In this document: in pieces, positions 27,633-37,294 of the stretch | How the letters are laid out: each line of letters starts with the position of its first letter | How positions within the stretch are numbered: position 1 is the stretch's first letter | Assembly: GCA_022565355.1 (NCBI GenBank) | Contig: JAIUMU010000006.1 | Span: forward strand, 1 to 64,000 | DNA: 64,000 nucleotides | Origin: Idiomarina sp. | GTDB lineage: Bacteria > Pseudomonadota > Gammaproteobacteria > Enterobacterales > Alteromonadaceae | Reading direction: 5' to 3' | The notes under the pieces: generated by a model | Told to the model about the DNA's origin: nothing | The model's input: only the letters and a program-made list of their open reading frames with translations | The model's database searches: none | Program-made: the position numbers and the translations under genes

Positions 27633-28310
27633 ATGAAAAAATTAACAACATGGTTTGTTGCAGTAACGATTGGCTTAACCCTTGGGTTCGGCAAGGTTCA
27701 TGCTGAGGAAATAGATACCAGCAACCCATTCAAAATGCTTGAGCAAATTGCTGAGCGCATGACAGTGCGCATTGGCGAAGAGCGTTCTTCCATTGAGCAA
27801 AACCCAGGCTATTTGCGCGATATTATGGCGCAGGAATTACTGCCGCATTCTGATTACCAGTTTGCTGCTCGCCAAGTATTGGGCAGAAACTTTCAGCGTT
27901 TGAGCTCAGAGCAACAACAAGAGTTTATTGAAGTGTTTCGTGAGTATTTAATTACTACCTATGCTCGCGTATTTACCCAGTACGATGAAACTAAGCATAA
28001 AATTACCTTTGGCCGCCCTGGTAATTATGAAAATGAGCGCCGCGTAACCGTTCGTGCGCAGTTGGTAGAAGAAGGTGGTCGGCCACCCATCCGCTTGGAT
28101 TTCCAATTGCAGCGTCGTAATCCGCAAGCCCCTTGGATGGCGTTTGATTTAGTGGCGGAAGGTGTGAGCATGTTAAACGCTCAGCGTTCAGAAGTGGAAG
28201 CATCATTACGCCAAAATGGTATTGATGGCACTATTCAATTGCTGCGGGATCGGGCAAATCGAGAAATACGCTTAGATGAAGATTTAGATGTATCAGATTT
28301 CACCAACTAA
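27633..28310 (+). CDS. MlaC/Ttg2D-family phospholipid-binding periplasmic protein (orphan)
   Basis: This 225-residue protein has a signal peptide ending near GFGKVHA. The Ttg2/MlaC domain has NPGYLRDIMAQELLPHSDYQFAARQVLGRNFQRLSSEQQQEFIEVFREYL and VTVRAQLVEEGGRPPIRLDFQL. MlaC shuttles phospholipids between the outer-membrane MlaA and the inner-membrane MlaFEDB complex. No other mla gene is in this window; the neighbours are a CNT transporter and a beta-barrel protein. It may therefore be a stand-alone paralogue. A terminator follows the stop closely. Confidence 0.9.
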   Translation: MKKLTTWFVAVTIGLTLGFGKVHAEEIDTSNPFKMLEQIAERMTVRIGEERSSIEQNPGYLRDIMAQELLPHSDYQFAARQVLGRNFQRLSSEQQQEFIEVFREYLITTYARVFTQYDETKHKITFGRPGNYENERRVTVRAQLVEEGGRPPIRLDFQLQRRNPQAPWMAFDLVAEGVSMLNAQRSEVEASLRQNGIDGTIQLLRDRANREIRLDEDLDVSDFTN

Positions 28311-28340
28311 GCATTGCGTGAGAATACTATAATAACTACG

Positions 28341-28369
28341 AAAACGGTGCTCATAGCGCCGTTTTTTTA
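28341..28369 (+). terminator. Intrinsic terminator after the mlaC-like gene
   Basis: AAAACGGTGC TCATA GCGCCGTTTTTTT forms a 10-bp stem with one G-U pair followed by a seven-T run. Confidence 0.85.
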
Positions 28370-28394
28370 TGTGCTTTATATAAGGCGTATGGTG

Positions 28395-29450
28395 CTATCC
28401 GCCGTACCACATCTCTAACTCAATACCTAAAATCCAACGTGCTTCGCGCCGTTCCATTAATTCTTCCCGAGGCCAATGCAGCCCGCCCCAAGCTTCTAAA
28501 AACAGCCATTCGCGCGCGAAGTTGCGCCGATGTATTGCGCGCACCCCCCACTCACGTAAAGGAACCTCGCGTTTGGTTTCACCCTCGTACCAAACTTCTC
28601 CTGCTACCGCTTTCTCTTCGGTGTAAACATGGTACGCGGCGAAGCTGCTGCGCCAGCGAATGCCTTCGGTGCGCTCGGCGCGGGTGCCTTCAATGGAAAA
28701 GCGATTTAACCATTCTGGGCTTGGGCTCGTTTCTAGGTCTAAACGTTGATTCACACCAAAACCATCACTCGCCCGCCAGAACAAGCTCGAGCGAGTACGA
28801 ACTTGCTTACTTTCATCGATACGATACTGATAAAGGTACTGGGCATGAGTGTACAGATCAAAACGCAGGCCACCGCGAATACCAGCACTAATGGAAAAGC
28901 GGTTTGTTTCGCCTTGGCTAGGATTAAAACCTAAGCCCACTACCCAGTCCCGATCGCCGCGATCAGAACCAATTACCGAGCCGCGCCTGCCGCTGGTGTC
29001 GCCAACTGCATAATCATCTACACTGGCGCGGCCAATGATTGCGGAAAAGCGCTCTTGAGTGTTAGGAAGAGTGAATTGGGCGCGAAAACTAGAGCGTACT
29101 TTCCAGCCATCATATTGGCTCCACTCTGGCCCTACCGTAAGGCGGCCGTGACTATCGTAGCTATCCTCGAAGCTGCGGCTATCGCCAAAGAATGTATCAA
29201 TCCAGCGGGCCGTATTATCTACAGAGGTTTCCACCCCTGATTGAAATGAATCTAGCCAAGCCAGCTCTAGCTCAGGGCTTTCTTCTTCCTCCACTTCCAC
29301 AGGCCTTGGCTTACCAAGTGCTTCTAAGGGAAGTTGTACATCTTTTTCTTGCGCCCAGCTGGTAGTGCTCACCACACCATTGGCGGTGAGCCCAATTAGG
29401 CTCGCCGCTAAAAATGTTACATTCCTTGTTATTCTGGAGTTGCTGCGCAC
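28395..29450 (-). CDS. Hypothetical outer-membrane beta-barrel-like protein
   Basis: This 351-residue protein has a signal peptide ending near STTSWA. An acidic stretch VEVEEEESPELELAWLD follows. The rest has alternating aromatic and polar residues typical of beta-strands (GWKVRSSFRAQFTL, RFSISAGIRGGLRFDLYTHAQYLYQY, WLFLEAWGGLHW) and a C-terminal aromatic pattern GIELEMWYGG. I do not recognise the family with certainty. It is convergent with the mlaC-like gene across the terminator. The ATG at 29450 gives a plausible signal peptide (RSNSRITRNVTFLAASLIGLTA). An outer-membrane location is inference. Confidence 0.65.
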   Translation of the reverse strand: MRSNSRITRNVTFLAASLIGLTANGVVSTTSWAQEKDVQLPLEALGKPRPVEVEEEESPELELAWLDSFQSGVETSVDNTARWIDTFFGDSRSFEDSYDSHGRLTVGPEWSQYDGWKVRSSFRAQFTLPNTQERFSAIIGRASVDDYAVGDTSGRRGSVIGSDRGDRDWVVGLGFNPSQGETNRFSISAGIRGGLRFDLYTHAQYLYQYRIDESKQVRTRSSLFWRASDGFGVNQRLDLETSPSPEWLNRFSIEGTRAERTEGIRWRSSFAAYHVYTEEKAVAGEVWYEGETKREVPLREWGVRAIHRRNFAREWLFLEAWGGLHWPREELMERREARWILGIELEMWYGG

Positions 29451-29616
29451 CGGATTTCCTCGTTCGATGTAGTGCTCTAGATTGCACTAATGTAGGCGTA
29501 AGGTCTAGATTGCGTTAATCGAATTTACCTTTTTGTAACCGAAAAAAGTTCTGGTAACCCATGATATACTGCGCAATTGATTAAATTTAAGTAACCAGAT
29601 GTATAGGGAACGTGGA

Positions 29617-30972
29617 ATGAGTAAGCATTTTGATTATTTAAGCATTGGTGCCGGAAGTGGTGGTATTGCATCGGCGAATCGTGCGGCAATTCGAGGCGCG
29701 AAAGCGGCAGTTATCGAGGCTAAAGCGGTTGGGGGCACCTGTGTGAATGTTGGCTGCGTTCCCAAAAAAGTAATGTGGTACGGCGCCCACATTGCTGAAG
29801 CAGTGAAGTATAGCGAAGCCTATGGCTTCAATTTGCAGCAGAATGGTTTTGATTGGGGCCGCTTGGTACAAAACCGTGAGGCTTATATTGAGCGTATTCA
29901 TGGCGCTTATCAGCGTGGCTTTCAAAGCAACAATGTAGAATTTATAGAGGGTTTCGCCAAGTTCGTGGGCCCGAATGAAGTAGAAGTAAATGGTGAACGG
30001 ATTACCGCCAACCACATCACCATCGCCGTAGGTGGCCGCCCTACAATTCCTCCTGTGCCAGGTGCTGAGTATGGTATTGATTCCGATGGTTTCTTTGCCT
30101 TAACCGAGCAGCCTAAAAAGGCAGTGGTAGTAGGCGCTGGCTACATTGCCGTAGAGATTGCCGGGGTGCTAAATGCGCTTGGCACGGAAACACATTTGTT
30201 GGTGCGCCAAGACCGGCCATTACGTTATTTCGATCGCGATATTATTGATACCCTGATGGGCCTTATTGAACGCCATGGGCCAACCGTACATCAGTTTTCC
30301 GAAGTAAAAATGGTAGAAAAAGACAGCCAAGGTTCACTTACCATTACTACCTTGAATAACGAGAAAATCACCGATGTAGATTGCCTTATTTGGGCAATTG
30401 GCCGAGAGCCAGCTACGGATAAAATTGGCTTAGATAAGGCTGGTGTAAAAACCGATGAGCAAGGCTTTATTCGCACTGATAAATACCAGAATACTAATGT
30501 TGCAGGTGTTTACGCCGTTGGCGATATTACCGGTGAAGCGCAACTTACCCCGGTAGCGATTAAAGCAGGGCGATTACTCGCTGAGCGATTGTTCAACAAA
30601 GATATGCCCGATGCGCACATGGATTACAGCTTAATCCCAACGATTGTATTCAGCCATCCACCCATCGGCACCTTGGGGCTTAGTGAAATGGAGGCTATTG
30701 AGCAATATGGTGAAGCTAATGTGAAGGTTTACAAATCAGGCTTTGCGGCCATGTACAATGCCATTACACCATATCGCGAACTGAGTAACTTTAAATTAAT
30801 ATGTGTAGGCGAGAACGAAAAAGTAGTGGGTCTACACGGTATTGGCGAAGGCATGGACGAAATATTACAAGGCTTTGCGGTAGCCATTAAAATGGGTGCT
30901 ACAAAAGCAGATTTCGATGCCACGGTAGCACTGCATCCAACGTCTGCAGAGGAATTTGTCACCCTTACATGA
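29617..30972 (+). CDS. gor: Glutathione-disulfide reductase
   Basis: This 451-residue flavoprotein begins with the FAD Rossmann motif [11 protein letters not shown] at residues 10-20. The redox-active disulfide [13 protein letters not shown] has Cys42 and Cys47. The NADPH-binding [15 protein letters not shown] lies near 170 and AVGDITG near 300. The C-terminal [11 protein letters not shown] supplies the catalytic His-Glu pair. It keeps glutathione reduced in the cytoplasm. The ATG at 29617 matches the family start ([16 protein letters not shown]), and an upstream ATG at 29599 gives six extra residues. It is the last core gene before the mobile island. Confidence 0.95.
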   Translation: MSKHFDYLSIGAGSGGIASANRAAIRGAKAAVIEAKAVGGTCVNVGCVPKKVMWYGAHIAEAVKYSEAYGFNLQQNGFDWGRLVQNREAYIERIHGAYQRGFQSNNVEFIEGFAKFVGPNEVEVNGERITANHITIAVGGRPTIPPVPGAEYGIDSDGFFALTEQPKKAVVVGAGYIAVEIAGVLNALGTETHLLVRQDRPLRYFDRDIIDTLMGLIERHGPTVHQFSEVKMVEKDSQGSLTITTLNNEKITDVDCLIWAIGREPATDKIGLDKAGVKTDEQGFIRTDKYQNTNVAGVYAVGDITGEAQLTPVAIKAGRLLAERLFNKDMPDAHMDYSLIPTIVFSHPPIGTLGLSEMEAIEQYGEANVKVYKSGFAAMYNAITPYRELSNFKLICVGENEKVVGLHGIGEGMDEILQGFAVAIKMGATKADFDATVALHPTSAEEFVTLT

Positions 30973-31031
30973 TTTTGTAGAAAACCCACCCTCCCATCGT
31001 TCGTTTTAATAACTCTGGAAAGTTTTTTGAG

Positions 31032-31066
31032 AGGCTTGGTGATATTTTAAACTAAGCCTTTCTATT
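31032..31066 (+). terminator. Weak terminator-like hairpin after gor
   Basis: AGGCTT and AAGCCT pair across a 16-nt AT-rich loop and are followed by TTCTATTT. It marks the end of the core segment before the recombinase module. Confidence 0.4.
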
Positions 31067-31135
31067 TGCATTCAATCTTCGTAAGCTTGCCTAAGCATCA
31101 GATTTATAGGCGTAAAAGCTGCGAGGGCAACGACG

Positions 31136-32485
31136 GTGGCAAAACTTGTTATATCGAACGACGTCTCGGTGGGTAGTTTCATTAGAAATGGTGAAAATGA
31201 TGTGCAATTTACTGCTGGCCGAAATATAGGGCAGCTCCCCACTCTATATGATGGAGAGGGCAGGTTTGTTGGGCCTGTTAATGCGTGGTTTGTATATCTA
31301 GTAGCTACAAAACGACTGGAAAACTTAAGCTCATACGCTCGGGCATTGAGACGATATTGGAGTTTTTTAGACAAAGAGCAACTCACTTGGAATGAGTTCC
31401 CACCTCCTAAAGCATTAAAGCCTACCTATCGGTTCCGGAATGATGACCTACTGAGAAACGCTAGGGAGGGTAAGCTAGCCTATTCAACAGCAAACACATA
31501 TATGACTCATGTCGTGCAATTTTATCTTTGGGCAGCCTACGAAGGCTACTATCGAATAACGGAGAAACATAAGCCGTTTGAGATCGAGTTTGTAACGATT
31601 AAAAATAACAGTATGTTTGCACATATGAGGCCAAAGTTTACAGTACAAACTTCTGATCTGCGAATCAGGGTTCCGCGAGATTCTACTACTCAAAAGGTCC
31701 GTGGACTTACTCCACTTGGGCAAGACGCTTTATATAACTTATCCTTTCAGCTACGTGCGGCGTCAATAGAAATACGTTTAATCTGTCTGTTGGCTATTCA
31801 ATGTGGACTTCGGCTCGAAGAAGCATCCGGGCTAACTTTAGATGCTTTAAATAACGCTATTTTGCGGGATGGCACGAGAGCTCAATATGAAATTACTATC
31901 GGGCCATCTAACGGCGTTCCCACTAAATATAATAAAACGCGAACGATTGAGGTGACTGGAGAGTTGCTAAATGAATTATTGAATTATGCTATTAGTGAAC
32001 GGCGTATAAATCGTTTAGATAAACTTAAAGAGAATTTAGCAAATTGTGCATCGACGGTTCCCATTAGCAGCTTGCATCTTTCGTTGTCTTTGAACCTGGC
32101 CAAAGTAAATTCGGAGGCAATGACAGCAGCAAGCCTCTACGAACCTATATTCATAAGCCAACGCGGTTTTCCTTATGCACCTAAGACAGTAAGTGCTAGA
32201 TTTGGAGAAATCCGTCGCTCTATAATTGAGTCTGGAACGGAGTTTGCGTACAAATTTCACGACCTCCGGTGTACCTACGCAACCTATCGACTGAACAGCT
32301 TGTTATCCGCAGGACTGGCACCAGCAGATGCATTGGCTTTACTGATGCAATGGATGGGACACAACCAAGAATCTACAACCTGGAAATATTTAAGCTACCT
32401 AAAGCGCAAAGAGGCGTTGAAGGAAAAAATATCGATGCTTGATCAAATTATGCATCACGCATTAATGGAGTCAGCATATGAATAG
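31136..32485 (+). CDS. Tyrosine recombinase, first gene of a recombinase module (gamma-mobile-trio-like)
   Basis: This 449-residue integrase keeps every catalytic residue: Arg226 (CGLRLEEASGL), His375-x-x-Arg378 (FHDLR), His409 (MGHNQ) and Tyr418 (TWKYLSY). An N-terminal SAM-like domain includes LENLSSYARALRRYWSFL. It starts at a GTG behind GAGGG. The next gene starts inside its last codons (8-bp overlap). The three-recombinase plus small coiled-coil layout recalls gamma-mobile-trio islands (GmtY/GmtZ/GmtX) and Tn554 tnpABC, but I cannot confirm the subfamily. It likely cuts and joins the island ends. Confidence 0.85.
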   Translation: MAKLVISNDVSVGSFIRNGENDVQFTAGRNIGQLPTLYDGEGRFVGPVNAWFVYLVATKRLENLSSYARALRRYWSFLDKEQLTWNEFPPPKALKPTYRFRNDDLLRNAREGKLAYSTANTYMTHVVQFYLWAAYEGYYRITEKHKPFEIEFVTIKNNSMFAHMRPKFTVQTSDLRIRVPRDSTTQKVRGLTPLGQDALYNLSFQLRAASIEIRLICLLAIQCGLRLEEASGLTLDALNNAILRDGTRAQYEITIGPSNGVPTKYNKTRTIEVTGELLNELLNYAISERRINRLDKLKENLANCASTVPISSLHLSLSLNLAKVNSEAMTAASLYEPIFISQRGFPYAPKTVSARFGEIRRSIIESGTEFAYKFHDLRCTYATYRLNSLLSAGLAPADALALLMQWMGHNQESTTWKYLSYLKRKEALKEKISMLDQIMHHALMESAYE

Positions 32486-34223
32486 AGATACTGAGTTGAC
32501 GAATCAGTGGGTCGAATACTTATGTATTCCCGCCTTGAATGGCGCTAATGATTTCACTCTTCTGGACTTCAACCGATTTCGCTATAAAGGAGTTCCCTCA
32601 ACGACTGAACTCAAAGGAGAGGAATTAAATTTCGAGTTAGTTAATCGTGATGATCTAGTAAAAAAAATATTTACTGCGATCAACGACCGAGAGGGGGTGG
32701 CAGTCGCTACGAAAGCGTCTATTTTTGATACAGCAAGAAAACACTTTGTTTTCTGTGACAGTCATAATCCGCCACTTCAACCACTATCAGATTCTGCTTT
32801 TTCAATACAATGTGAGCATATCTCCAAACGTCAAAGGCTAGGAGAGATAAAAGATAGTACAGAAGGGAGAATGATATCATCCTTAAATACTCTATTCAGA
32901 TGGCTAGATATCCCAACAAAACACCTTCTACCAAAAGGTGCATTTTCGAAACATACGCAGCAGGAGAATACTCGCGGTTACAGTGATAATGATTTAAAAA
33001 AAATACTTCCTTTATTACGAGGTATTTTCAAGCAGCTCAGCACACAATTTATCGAAAATCCAGAATCCCATGTGAAAGCAAAGGTTCAACAAGTGACAGG
33101 TAACTTTACTTGGAAAGGAAAGGAATATCCGGTCACTAATCTTACTAGTAAGCTTATTGCGGCAGCCACATATCTACTTAGTTACTACACTTGGTGTAAT
33201 AGCAGCGTTATTTTCAGTTTGACAAGACCATCTATGAGCAGTCATTCGCCCTCAGAAAATTGGCATCAAATGCCTGCGTTTAAACGGAGAGCATTCAAGA
33301 CGATAACCGTAGAGATCGGTGAAAATAATCGGCTGGAAGTGCCCAAGTATGCAATGAGTTTTTTCGATCAATTATTAATAGTATCTACGATTTTAGACCC
33401 AAGGCCAGATGGATTGCTATTACCCTCATTTTCATTCCGAACAAAGAAAATACAAATGATGGGATCCTCTCGACTCAACACCTTTAAAGTCGGCTGGTTA
33501 GCTAAGCACTTTCCAATGCTTGATGATAGGGGGGAGCGACTCTGGCCCGTTATTAGGCGTTTCCGAGCAACTGGTGGTGAACTAGCTCTAGCCCAAAAGG
33601 GTATTATTGAAGCAGCTATTCTTTTAGACAATACTCCAAATGTGGTGGCAACTGCATACTCCGGCGGGAACATTCATGAGAATATGCGAATGAACCAAGA
33701 TGTCAGTCTTACGCTAGAACAAGTGGCGCGAGATAGATCGGAGGTTGAAAAAGCAAAACAAAAAGTTCGAGACTCGCAAAAAATAGAAGTGTTAGCCTAC
33801 GAAGAATATATAAATCGGCTATCGCCAATTAATCGGAGTGCCCACGGAAGTTACTGCAATGATACCTCCGGTATAAAAGGAAAAAAATTCACAGCTAAGG
33901 CAATTAGTCATCAGATAATAGAGAAAGGGGAGAGTCTAGTATGTGCTGACCTTTTGAGCTGCTGGAGTTGCGAGCACCAAGTTTTAGTTGAGTCAGTCCC
34001 AGATATATGGTGCATTCTAAGTTTTCGGGATTGTCTAGAGGACTCTATCTACCTTCATGTAGATAGTAACCATTTTGCAAAAAATTTTGGCAAAGCCATT
34101 CATATAATCGATCAACGGCTGAAAATCATGAATAGCAAAATAGTGAAGAAAGCTCGTCAAAAGTTAGCCGATGACGGGCGTCATCCTCTTTGGGTAGACG
34201 CAGCTAGTGTTAATTTATATTAA
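32478..34223 (+). CDS. Divergent second recombinase-like protein of the module
   Basis: This 581-residue protein lies between two canonical recombinases, overlapping the first by 8 bp and ending 9 bp before the third. Its central part looks like a degenerate integrase C-terminal domain. IRRFRATGG (residues 359-367) stands where HxxR would be, and LLDNTPNVVATAYS (Tyr394) stands where LGH...TxxxY would be. The first catalytic Arg is not visible near residue 239 (TWCNSSVIF). A C-terminal cysteine group (CADLLSCWSCEH) may bind zinc. It could be a structural or targeting partner rather than a strand-cutting enzyme. A GmtX or VPA1269-type identity is possible but not established here. Confidence 0.6.
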   Translation: MNRDTELTNQWVEYLCIPALNGANDFTLLDFNRFRYKGVPSTTELKGEELNFELVNRDDLVKKIFTAINDREGVAVATKASIFDTARKHFVFCDSHNPPLQPLSDSAFSIQCEHISKRQRLGEIKDSTEGRMISSLNTLFRWLDIPTKHLLPKGAFSKHTQQENTRGYSDNDLKKILPLLRGIFKQLSTQFIENPESHVKAKVQQVTGNFTWKGKEYPVTNLTSKLIAAATYLLSYYTWCNSSVIFSLTRPSMSSHSPSENWHQMPAFKRRAFKTITVEIGENNRLEVPKYAMSFFDQLLIVSTILDPRPDGLLLPSFSFRTKKIQMMGSSRLNTFKVGWLAKHFPMLDDRGERLWPVIRRFRATGGELALAQKGIIEAAILLDNTPNVVATAYSGGNIHENMRMNQDVSLTLEQVARDRSEVEKAKQKVRDSQKIEVLAYEEYINRLSPINRSAHGSYCNDTSGIKGKKFTAKAISHQIIEKGESLVCADLLSCWSCEHQVLVESVPDIWCILSFRDCLEDSIYLHVDSNHFAKNFGKAIHIIDQRLKIMNSKIVKKARQKLADDGRHPLWVDAASVNLY

Positions 34224-34232
34224 GGGTAGGAA

Positions 34233-36359
34233 ATGCAAGCTCTCTGTCTTAGATTACCAAATGACTACCCGTCAGTTGGCGTAACCGAAGAAACGGATGT
34301 TTTATCTTTGATCGCCACTGGTCGCTTGTCTGAGTTAAGTGAAGTCCCTATATGCATCGACCAGTTTGGTGTAACTAGGAGCATTTTTGGTGAGAATCGT
34401 TGGGATTGCAGCGCCTATGCCTTCGATAAAGGCTCAGACAAAAATCAACGTGAATTTGATTTCACGTATCTTAGCGAATCCCCTGAGTTGAAGCTTCAAG
34501 CTAAACTTATAGCTTATGGCTGGTTATTCAAGCAAGGCCACTATAGCGGAGCAAAAGCAAAGCTTTCAACTTTGACTTCGCGATTTAATATAGGGTTAAA
34601 AAGGCCACTATTAACTTGCTTAAAGGGTGGTTATTCTGATTTATCGAAGATATCCGATAATGATATATGGGTTGAGCTCGAGAGTCTGATTAAAGAGCAG
34701 GAGTTGACGAAACGAACCGTTGAGCTTGTGTTCTCGGCATTGTTAGCTGTAGAGCGTTTGAATTTTTGGTTGCCGTTCAATTTTGCTTTACCAAATATAA
34801 ACTTTAAACAACGAGCAGCGAAGCTTGCTTCACAGAGCAAATTGGAATCACGTCAAACATTGGCGATTCCTCAAAGTTTGACCAACATATTATATGGTGA
34901 AGCGATTCGTTTCGTTGAGGTTGCTTGGCCATACAGAAAGAAACTAACTCAAATGCAAAGAGACTTGCAGACAAATTATGATATCGGTCGTGCTACAGTC
35001 GATTATAAAATTGCAATCGGGAAATGGAAGTGGCTGACCAATCCCGATGGAACAATAAATACTAGAAGATATGAGCAGGAAATCAATAAGGCGACACCCC
35101 AATCTCAAGAGGCGATAATTTCACAGGCCCTCTGCGGAACCAACCTCTTACCCGAAAGTGAGGTGAGCGGTTCTTGGTTCACTAGGTGGCGTTCTTTAAC
35201 GTTGTCAGCGTGTTTTGTATGTTGTGGTGCGTTTACTGGAATGAGAGTAAGTGAGCTTTTTGAATTGCGAGCGGACAGTTTCTATACTCATTCAATTAAT
35301 GGTCAAGTTTTTTATTCGTTACGAGGAGCGACACACAAGCTTGCAGCAGGGAAGAAGAACGAAGAATGGTTAGCAAGTCCGGTGGTAAAAAAAGCGATAG
35401 CTCTCGCTTTAGCGCTCACCGCCGCCTACCGAGAAGAGCTTTTCAAAATCGCGGCTCATACAGATGATAAATGGCAAGCATATACTCTCCGTCAACATGC
35501 TAGTTGCCTATGGCTGACTAAATATCGTCGTCAAAGAATGCCTGCTGTAATTTCGCGTTCCAAATGGAACGATCGCCTAAAGAATTACTCGAAAGAAGTT
35601 GGAGCAATTGTCGATAAAGCATCATTAGAAGAATGCCAATTACTGAACCCTAGGGATGGTGGCGCTATAACGGCAAAAGTTAAACTCAATGCGGAGTGGC
35701 CACTGGCGACACATCAGTTCCGTAGGACTTTCGCCTGCTTTTCAATACGAAACAGTCTCGCTCATTCAGTCGCTTTGAAGCAACAATTCAAGCACGTCAA
35801 CTTAAGGATGAGCGAATGGTATGGTAATGGTGCAATTGAATCTCGACTCAAAGATGTGCAGGTAGACACTCAGCTTGTTAACCTTTTAAATCAAATCGAG
35901 ATAGAGAATGCAACGGACAAATACCACAATTGGTTTAATGGTGATAAGCCATTGAGCGGAACCTTTGGTAAAGCAATTGTCTCGATGCGTGACGATAAGC
36001 CTGTAATTTACAGTAGTTGGGACAATTTATACCGTCTTGTCAAAGAGAAACGTCTGACTCTTCATGGAACCCTCCATAGCTACTGCAAAAATAACTATGA
36101 CTGTGATATGGATGGGGTGGTCAATCCAGCATTCTGCGTTGACTGCAAGACTGGTGGCAGTGTGATTGATTCTGAGAAAGCGATTTGGTGGCAAGAAAGA
36201 CACTCGGCACTAACCTCCTACCTTCGTAAATCTGTTGAAGTAAGTGCTGGTGAGTACGCTCATTGCATTACACAAATCAGGGCAGCCGAGCGAGTATTGT
36301 TAGATCATGATTTAGCTCACGAAACTTACGTTCACCCAATACAAGTAATCGAGATATGA
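34233..36359 (+). CDS. Large tyrosine recombinase, third gene of the module (GmtZ-like)
   Basis: This 708-residue protein has a complete catalytic set: Arg338 (FTGMRVSELFEL), His494-x-x-Arg497 (ATHQFRRTF), His521 and Tyr530 (HVNLRMSEWYG). The N-terminal 300 residues are long and helical and probably bind DNA. A C-terminal four-cysteine cluster (Cys618, 624, 634, 637) follows the catalytic domain, as in Tn554 TnpB-type proteins. It starts 9 bp after the divergent recombinase, and the next gene starts in its stop (ATGA overlap). Co-production with the first recombinase suggests a heteromeric recombination complex. Confidence 0.82.
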   Translation: MQALCLRLPNDYPSVGVTEETDVLSLIATGRLSELSEVPICIDQFGVTRSIFGENRWDCSAYAFDKGSDKNQREFDFTYLSESPELKLQAKLIAYGWLFKQGHYSGAKAKLSTLTSRFNIGLKRPLLTCLKGGYSDLSKISDNDIWVELESLIKEQELTKRTVELVFSALLAVERLNFWLPFNFALPNINFKQRAAKLASQSKLESRQTLAIPQSLTNILYGEAIRFVEVAWPYRKKLTQMQRDLQTNYDIGRATVDYKIAIGKWKWLTNPDGTINTRRYEQEINKATPQSQEAIISQALCGTNLLPESEVSGSWFTRWRSLTLSACFVCCGAFTGMRVSELFELRADSFYTHSINGQVFYSLRGATHKLAAGKKNEEWLASPVVKKAIALALALTAAYREELFKIAAHTDDKWQAYTLRQHASCLWLTKYRRQRMPAVISRSKWNDRLKNYSKEVGAIVDKASLEECQLLNPRDGGAITAKVKLNAEWPLATHQFRRTFACFSIRNSLAHSVALKQQFKHVNLRMSEWYGNGAIESRLKDVQVDTQLVNLLNQIEIENATDKYHNWFNGDKPLSGTFGKAIVSMRDDKPVIYSSWDNLYRLVKEKRLTLHGTLHSYCKNNYDCDMDGVVNPAFCVDCKTGGSVIDSEKAIWWQERHSALTSYLRKSVEVSAGEYAHCITQIRAAERVLLDHDLAHETYVHPIQVIEI

Positions 36360-36814
36360 ATAAAGAGAACACACAAGTTCGCTTGGTCATGGCCTTGCAG
36401 CGTATTTTATCCGGTAATCCAAAGCGTATCCCTAGTCATCGGAAACTTAGTATGCGCGCTGTTGAGGAGGAAGCTAATTTGGGTAATGGAAGTGGTTACC
36501 ACTACCCTGAGGTCGTCGAGAGTGTGAAAGCTGCAAAAGTCGCTTCGCAAACAAAAAGAACAGGGATAAAGCCAGCTTCTGAACTTAAACGATTACGAGA
36601 AGAAAAGAAGAAAGAAATAGAAATAAAACAAAAATACAAAAGGCAAGTTGTATTGTTGAAAGCTGAGCAGGCGCAGATGGCAGCTGAACACCATCAGTTA
36701 TCATACGCGTTGCACCAAGCGTTAAAGTCTTTAGAAGAAATGAAAAAAGAAATCGCTGAAGTTAAGCAGAATCTAGTTGAAGCTCGGAGGGAAAGTGTTC
36801 GAACGATAAAATGA
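36356..36814 (+). CDS. Small coiled-coil accessory protein of the recombinase module (TnpC-like), 3' end at IS junction
   Basis: This 152-residue protein overlaps the previous gene by ATGA. The N-terminus (residues 1-55) has a helix-turn-helix-like KLSMRAVEEEANLGNGSGYHYPEVVE. Residues 75-145 form a charged coiled coil (LKRLREEKKKEIEIKQKYKRQVVLL...ALKSLEEMKKEIAEVKQNLVEARR). This resembles the small TnpC/DUF6262-type partners of multi-recombinase elements. The stop codon lies at the exact border with the IS256-family remnant, so the natural C-terminus may have been replaced or cut. Confidence 0.7.
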   Translation: MNKENTQVRLVMALQRILSGNPKRIPSHRKLSMRAVEEEANLGNGSGYHYPEVVESVKAAKVASQTKRTGIKPASELKRLREEKKKEIEIKQKYKRQVVLLKAEQAQMAAEHHQLSYALHQALKSLEEMKKEIAEVKQNLVEARRESVRTIK

Positions 36815-37294
36815 GACTGTAAAAAATATCTGTGTAAATGGCTAATTGCACTGTTAAATCCGATCCTGGTACATAATCTCGAACTGCGCCATGGCCGGTT
36901 TCCAGTTGCGGATAGGCATCGTCCACTTTTTCGAGGCCTGATGCAAGGCTAAGTACAACACTTTCATGACCGCTTCATCATTCGGGAACGATCGGCGGGT
37001 TTTGGTGATTTGACGCAATGACGCGTTAAGCGACTCAATCGCATTGGTAGTATAGATAGCTTTGCGTATCTCGACTGGGTAGTCAAAGAACACTCTTAAA
37101 CGCTCCTAGTTAGTCCGCCATGAGCGGCTGATGGTCGGATGCTCAGCGTCCCACTTTATAGCGAAGTCTTCCAATGCTTGCTCCGCTTCAGCCCGAGTGG
37201 CCGCACCGTAAATGAGTTTTAAGTCCGCAGCGATAGTCTTACGTTGTTTCCAGCTCACGTAGCGCAACGAGTGACGAATTTAATGCACGATACA
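36813..37294 (-). mobile_element. Remnant of an IS256-family insertion sequence
   Basis: The segment begins with a terminal-repeat-like GAGACTGTAAAAAATATCTG at 36813 and contains the 3' third of a transposase gene. The 5' two thirds and the other end are missing. The fragment joins the recombinase module to the integron cassettes and truncates the last cassette, so it formed by insertion followed by deletion. Confidence 0.75.
36854..37294 (-). pseudogene. IS256-family transposase, C-terminal fragment with two in-frame stops
   Basis: In the frame starting at 37294 the translation reads CIVH*IRHSLRYVSWKQRK, then TIAADLKLIYGAATRAEAEQALEDFAIKWD. It continues with HPTISRSWRTN*, then YPVEIRKAIYTTNAIESLNASLRQITKTRRSFPNDEAVMKVLYLAL to the natural stop at 36854. 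These are the diagnostic mutator/IS256 C-terminal motifs (TTNAIESLN...K.R..FP). Two nonsense codons (TAA after CIVH, TAG after WRTN) and the missing N-terminus with its first catalytic Asp residues make it inactive. Confidence 0.9.
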
